From: Thysanoteuthis rhombus
Lineage: Eukaryota; Mollusca; Cephalopoda; Oegopsida; Thysanoteuthidae
Assembly: GCA_963457665.1 (NCBI GenBank)
Contig: OY735224.1
Span: forward strand, 53,361,429 to 53,425,428
Reading direction: 5' to 3'
Length of the DNA stretch: 64,000 nt
This document shows, piece after piece, positions 57,601 through 64,000 of this stretch. The notes below the pieces were generated by a model. That model saw only the letters and a list, made by a program, of their open reading frames with translations. It ran no database searches and was not told the origin of the DNA. Position numbers and translations under genes: made by a program. Every line of letters begins with the position of its first letter. Positions within the stretch are counted from its first letter, which is position 1.

Positions 57601-60600
57601 GCGGTAAAAATGTGTTTTTGGTCAATATTGGCTATTTCCATCAAATTGGGCTGAATCAAAAATACATCAAATCCACCCGATCCAATGGTACCGTTGCAAT
57701 CAGCACGTCAAACTACACCAGAAAAAGCCATAAAATCGATAGGTAAAAATGACATTCAAAAGACCATTTTTGACGGCTCACTTATGTATGTGCTGGAAGT
57801 GCCTTCTCGACCAATAGCGGTTATTTTCATCAAATTGGGCTGAATCGAAAAATACATCAAATCCACCCGATCCAATGGTACCGTTGCAATCAGCACGTCA
57901 AACTACACCAGAAAAAGCCATAAAATCGATAGGTAAAAATGACATTCAAAAGACCATTTTTGACGGCTCACTTATGTATGTGCTGGAAGTGCCTTCTCGA
58001 CCAATAGCGGTTATTTTCATCAAATTGGGCTGAATCGAAAAATACATCAAATCCACCTTATCAAATGTTACTGTTGCAATCTTCACGTCAAATTACGCCA
58101 GAAAAAGCCATTAAATCGATAGGTAAAAATGACATTCAAAAGACCATTTTTGACGGCTCACTTATGTATGCGGTAAAAATGCATTTTCGGTCAATATTGG
58201 ATATTTCCATCAAATTGGGCTGAATCGAAAAATACATCAAATCTAACCGATCCAATGGTACCGTTGCAATCAGCACGTCAAACTTCACCAGAAAAAGCCA
58301 TAAAATCGATAGGTAAAAATGACATTCAGAAGACCATTTTTGACGGCTCACTTATGTATGTGCTGGAAGTGCCTTCTCGACCAATAGCGGTTATTTTCAT
58401 CAAATTGGGCTGAATCGAAAAATACATCAAATCCACCCGATCCAATGCTACCGTTGCAATCAGCACGTCAAACTTCACCAGAAAAAGCCATAAAATCGAT
58501 AGGTAAAAATGACATTCAGAAGACCATTTTTGACGGCTCACTTATGTATGTGCTGGAAGTGCCTTCTCGACCAATAGCAGTTATTTTCATCAAATTGGGC
58601 TGAATCGAAAAATACATCAAATCCACCCGATCCAATGGTACCGTTGCAATCAGCACGTCGAACTACGCCAGAAAAAGCCATAAAATCGATAGGTAAAAAT
58701 GACATTCAAACGACCATTTTTGACGGCACACTTATGTATGCGGTAAAAATGTGTTTTTGGTCAATATTGGCTATTTCCATCAAATTGGGCTGAATCAAAA
58801 ATACATCAAATCCACCCGATCTAATGGTACCGTTGCAATCAGCACGTCAAACTACACCAGAAAAAGCCATAAAATCGATAGGTAAAAATGACATTCAAAA
58901 GACCATTTTTGACGGCTCACTTATGTATGTGCTGGAAGTGCCTTCTCGACCAATAGCGGTTATTTTCATCAAATTGGGCTGAATCGAAAAATACATCAAA
59001 TCCACCCGATCCAATGGTACCGTTGCAATCAGCACGTCAAACTTCACCAGAAAAAGCCATAAAATCGATAGGTAAAAATGACATTCAGAAGACCATTTTT
59101 GACGGCTCACTTATGTATGTGCTGGAAGTGCCTTCTCGACCAATAGCGGTTATTTTCATCAAATTGGGCTGAATCGAAAAATACATCAAATCCACCCGAT
59201 CCAATGCTACCGTTGCAATCAGCACGTCAAACTTCACCAGAAAAAGCCATAAAATCGATAGGTAAAAATGACATTCAGAAGACCATTTTTGACGGCTCAC
59301 TTATGTATGTGCTGGAAGTGCCTTCTCGACCAATAGCGGTTATTTTCATCAAATTGGGCTGAATCGAAAAATACATCAAATCCACCCGATCCAATGGTAC
59401 CGTTGCAATCAGCACGTCAAACTACGCCAGAAAAAGCCATAAAATCGATAGGTAAAAATGACATTCAAACGACCATTTTTGACGGCACACTTATGTATGC
59501 GGTAAAAATGTGTTTTTGGTCAATATTGGCTATTTCCATCAAATTGGGCTGAATCAAAAATACATCAAATCCACCCGATCCAATGGTACCGTTGCAATCA
59601 GCACGTCAAACTACACCAGAAAAAGCCATAAAATCGATAGGTAAAAATGACATTCTAAAGACCATTTTTGACGGCTCACTTATGTATGTGCTGGAAGTGC
59701 CTTCTCGACCAATAGCGGTTATTTTCATCAAATTGGGCTGAATCGAAAAATACATCAAATCCACCCGATCCAATGGTACCGTTGCAATCAGCACGTCAAA
59801 CTTCACCAGAAAAAGCCATTAAATCGATAGGTAAAAATGACATTCAAAAGACCATTTTTGACGGCTCACTTATGTATGCGGTAAAAATGCATTTTCGATC
59901 AATATTGGCTATTTCCATCAAATTGGGCTGAATCGAAAAATACATCAAATCCACCCGATCCAATGGTACCGTTGCAAGCAGCACGTCAAACTACGCTAGA
60001 GAAAGCCTTAAAATCGATAGGTAAAATGACATTCAAAAGATCATTTTTGACGGCTCACTTATGTATGTGGTAAAAATGCATTTTTGGTCAATATTGGATA
60101 TTTCCATCAAATTGGGCTGAATCGAAAAATACATCAAATCCACCTTATCAAATGTTACTGTTGCAATCTGCACGTCAAATTACGCCAGAAAAAGCCATAA
60201 AATCGATAGGTAAAAATGACATTCAAAAGACCATTTTTGACGGCTCACTTATGTATGTGCTGGAAGTGCCTTCTCGACCAATAGCGGCTATTTTCATCAA
60301 ATTGAGCTGAATCGAAAAATACATCAAATCCACCCGATCCAATGCTACCGTTGCAATCAGCACGTCAAACTACGCCAGAAAAAGCCATAAAATCGATAGG
60401 TAAAAATGACATTCAAAAGACCATTTTTGACGGCACACTTATGTATGCGGTAAAAATGCATTTTCGGTCAATATTGGCTATTTCCATCAAATTGGGCTGA
60501 ATCAAAAATACATCAAATCCAACCGATCCAATGGTACCGTTGCAATCAGCACGTCAAACTTCACCAGAAAAAGCCATAAAATCGATAGGTAAAAATGACA

Positions 60601-63600
60601 TTCAGAAGACCATTTTTGACGGCTCACTTATGTATGTGCTGGAAGTGCCTTCTCGACCAATAGCGGTTATTTTCATCAAATTGGGCTGAATCGAAAAATA
60701 CATCAAATCCACCCGATCCAATGGTACCGTTGCAATCAGCACGTCAAACTACGCCAGAAAAAGCCATAAAATCGATAGGTAAAAATGACATTCAAACGAC
60801 CATTTTTGACGGCACACTTATGTATGCGGTAAAAATGTGTTTTTGGTCAATATTGGCTATTTCCATCAAATTGGGCTGAATCAAAAATACATCAAATCCA
60901 CCCGATCCAATGGTACCGTTGCAATCAGCACGTCAAACTACACCAGAAAAAGCCATAAAATCGATAGGTAAAAATGACATTCTAAAGACCATTTTTGACG
61001 GCTCACTTATGTATGTGCTGGAAGTGCCTTCTCGACCAATAGCGGTTATTTTCATCAAATTGGGCTGAATCGAAAAATACATCAAATCCACCCGATCCAA
61101 TGGTACCGTTGCAATCAGCACGTCAAACTTCACCAGAAAAAGCCATTAAATCGATAGGTAAAAATAACATTCAAAAGACCATTTTTGACGGCTCACTTAT
61201 GTATGCGGTAAAAATGCATTTTCGGTCAATATTGGCTATTTCCATCAAATTGGGCTGAATCGAAAAATACATCAAATCCACCCGATCCAATGGTACCGTT
61301 GCAAGCAGCACGTCAAACTACGCTAGAGAAAGCCTTAAAATCGATAGGTAAAATGACATTCAAAAGATCATTTTTGACGGCTCACTTATGTATGTGGTAA
61401 AAATGCATTTTTGGTCAATATTGGATATTTCCATCAAATTGGGCTGAATCGAAAAATACATCAAATCCACCTTATCAAATGTTACTGTTGCAATCTGCAC
61501 GTCAAATTACGCCAGAAAAAGCCATAAAATCGATAGGTAAAAATGACATTCAAAAGACCATTTTTGACGGCTCACTTATGTATGTGCTGGAAGTGCCTTC
61601 TCGACCAATAGCGGCTATTTTCATCAAATTGAGCTGAATCGAAAAATACATCAAATCCACCCGATCCAATGCTACCGTTGCAATCAGCACGTCAAACTAC
61701 GCCAGAAAAAGCCATAAAATCGATAGGTAAAAATGACATTCAAAAGACCATTTTTGACGGCTCACTTATGTATGTGCTGGAAGTGCCTCCTTGACCAATA
61801 GCAGCAATTTTCACAAAATTGGGCTTAATCGATAAATATATCAAATCCACCCGATCCAATGGTACGGTTGCAATCAGCACGTCAATCTACGCCAGAAAAA
61901 GCCATAAAATCGATAGGTAAAAATGACATTCAAAAGACCATTTTTGACGGCTCACTTATGTATGTGCTGGATGTGCCTACTCGACCAATATCAGCGATTT
62001 TCATCAAATTGGGCTGAATCGAAAAGTACATCAAATCCACCCGATCCAATGGTACCGTTGCAATCAGCACATCAAACTACACCAGAAAAAGCCATAAAAT
62101 CGATAGGCAAAAATGACATTCAAAAGACCATTTTTGACAGCTCACTTATGTATGCGGTAAAAATGCATTTTCGGTCAATATTGGCTATTTCCATCAAATT
62201 GGGCTGAATCGAAAAATACATCAAATCCACCCGATCCAATGGTACCGTTGCAAGCAGCACGTCAAACTACGCTAGAAAAAGCCTTAAAATCGATAGGTAA
62301 AATGACATTCAAAAGATCATTTTTGACGGCTCACTTATGTATGTGGTAAAAATGCATTTTTGGTCAATATTGGATATTTCCATCAAATTGGGCTGAATCG
62401 AAAAATACATCAAATCCACCTTATCAAATGTTACTGTTGCAATCTGCACGTCAAATTACGCCAGAAAAAGCCATTAAATCGATAGGTAAAAATGACATTC
62501 AAAAGACCATTTTTGACGGCTCACTTATGTATGCGGTAAAAATGCATTTTCGGTCAATATTGGCTATTTCCATCAAATTGGGCTGAATCGAAAAATACAT
62601 CGAATCCACCCGATCCAATGGTACTGTTGCAATCAGCACGTCAAACTTCACCAGAAAATGCCATAAAATCGATAGGTAAAAATGACATTCAGAAGACCAT
62701 TTTTGACGGCTCACTTATGTATGTGCTGGAAGTGCCTTCTCGACCAATAGCGGTTATTTTCATCAAATTGGGCTGAATCGAAAAATACATCAAATCCACC
62801 CGATCCAATGGTACCGTTGCAATCAGCACGTCAAACTACGCCAGAAAAAGCCATAGAATCAATAGGTAAAATTGACATTCAAACGACCATTTTTGACGGC
62901 ACACTTATGTATGCGGTAAAAATGTGTTTTTGGTCAATATTGGCTATTCCCATCAAATTGGGCTGAATCAAAAATACATCAAATCCACCCGATCCAATGG
63001 TACCGTTGCAATCAGCACGTCAAACTACACCAGAAAAAGCCATAAAATCGATAGGTAAAAATGACATTCAAAAGACCATTTTTGACGGCTCACTTATGTA
63101 TGCGGTAAAAATGCATTTTCGGTCAATATTGGCTATTTCCATCGAATTGGGCTGAATCAACAAATACATCAAATCCACCCGATCCAATTGTACCGTTGCA
63201 ATCAGCACGTCAAACTACGCCAGAAAAAGCCATTAAATCGATAGGTAAAAATGACATTCAAAAGACCATTTTTGACAGCTCACTTATGTATGCGGTAAAA
63301 ATGCATTTTCGGTCAATATTGGCTATTTCCATCAAATTGGGCTGAATCGAAAAATACATCAAATCCACCCGATCCAATGGTACCGTTGCAAGCAGCACGT
63401 CAAACTACGCTAGAAAAAGCCTTAAAATCGATATGTAAAATGACATTCAAAAGATCATTTTTGACGGCTCACTTATGTATGTGGTAAAAATGCATTTTTG
63501 GTCAATATTGGATATTTCCATCAAATTGGGCTGAATCGAAAAATACATCAAATCCACCTTATCAAATGTTACTGTTGCAATCTGCACGTCAAATTACGCC

Positions 63601-64000
63601 AGAAGAAGCCATTAAATCGATAGGTAAAAATGACATTCAAAAACCATTTTTGACGGCTCACTTATGTATGTGCTGGAAGTGCCTTCTCGACCAATAGCGG
63701 CTATTTTCATCAAATTGAGCTGAATCGAAAAATACATCAAATCCACCCGATCCAATGGTACCGTTGCAATCAGCACGTCAAACTACGCCAGAAAAAGCCA
63801 TAAAATCGATAGGTAAAAATGACATTCAAACGACCATTTTTGACGGCACACTTATGTATGCGGTAAAAATGTGTTTTTGGTCAATATTGGCTATTTCCAT
63901 CAAATTGGGCTGAATCAAAAATACATCAAATCCACCCGATCCAATGGTACCGTTGCAATCAGCACGTCAAACTACACCAGAAAAAGCCATAAAATCGATA

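Larger units (their letters stand above)
46965..64000. repeat. satellite block B: 190-bp unit, about 90 copies, continues past the window
   Basis: The tandem monomer is 190 bp (marker ATCAAATCCACCCGATCC at 47,222, 47,412 and so on). Landmarks in order are AAATACATCAAAT, CCAATGGTACCGTTGCAATC, AGCACGTCAAACTACGCCAG, AAAATCGATAGGTAAAAATG, ACATTCAAAAGACCATTTTT, GACGGCTCACTTATGTATG and CATCAAATTGGGCTGAATC. Two main subtypes differ after TATG: TGCTGGAAGTGCCTTCTCG and CGGTAAAAATGCATTTTCGG. A third form (AAAATGTGTTTTTGG) and a CCTTATCAAATGTTACTG variant appear from about 57,600 on. Each monomer has KpnI and ClaI sites. 190 is not a multiple of three and stops recur in every frame, so the many 61-95-aa frames are not genes. 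Confidence 0.97.

Noticed and set aside
46965-64000. Repeated 61-95-aa frames in the 190-bp satellite as a gene family
   Set aside because: The monomer is not a multiple of three, stops recur every monomer, and frames lie on both strands.
46965-64000. CENP-B box-like motif around TTCTCGACCAATAGCGG
   Set aside because: It matches the core of the box at too few fixed positions; the resemblance is not beyond chance.

Overview
The window looks like AT-rich nuclear DNA from an invertebrate animal. The reasons are Krüppel-type C2H2 zinc-finger arrays, a RING/B-box (TRIM-type) gene with an AG splice acceptor before its coding exon, an RTE-clade LINE, very large satellite arrays and abundant TCTA/GATA and TA microsatellites. 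Nothing bacterial is seen: no operons, no ribosome-binding sites and no CRISPR. Large C2H2 and TRIM families would fit a lophotrochozoan such as a mollusc, but the sequence alone does not fix the phylum.

Layout. 1-5,120 is AT-rich and gene-poor. 5,121-6,347 (-) is an intact 14-finger C2H2 exon with decayed fingers upstream to about 7,200. 8,058-9,476 holds a recent insertion: a 1,059-bp copy of the 5' part of the TRIM gene lies between two 179-bp direct repeats. 12,917-13,122 and 22,574-22,782 are two copies of a short dispersed repeat. 15,243-17,132 (+) is the intact TRIM-like gene. 17,797-19,232 is a minisatellite of exactly 18 units of 22 bp followed by 40 units of 26 bp. 19,380-22,550 is old, diverged repeat sequence with one RTE fragment in it, and another RTE fragment follows at 22,783. 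23,590-26,564 is a diverged AT-rich satellite (block A). 26,565-about 29,893 (-) is a nearly complete RTE LINE. 31,281-31,870 is a 155-bp tandem repeat. 35,860-37,480 (-) is a second C2H2 locus with an 8-finger intact core and decayed fingers on both sides. 39,470-44,610 is a GC-rich island made of repeated segments in both orientations. 44,640-46,048 is a roughly 120-bp satellite (block C), ended by a 5'-truncated RTE fragment. 46,965-64,000 is about 17 kb of a 190-bp satellite (block B) with higher-order structure, running off the window end.

Three host genes are well supported: two C2H2 arrays and one TRIM-like gene. They do not form a pathway. The common theme is sequence turnover. Finger arrays grow by block duplication and decay at their edges, a RING exon has been copied into a new site, and satellites expand and are homogenised. 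The most unusual items are the 179-bp duplicated target around the copied RING exon, the apparent kinship of satellite blocks A and B, the five-finger supra-repeat, the clean 22-to-26-bp switch in the minisatellite, and the fold-back at the truncated end of an RTE copy.
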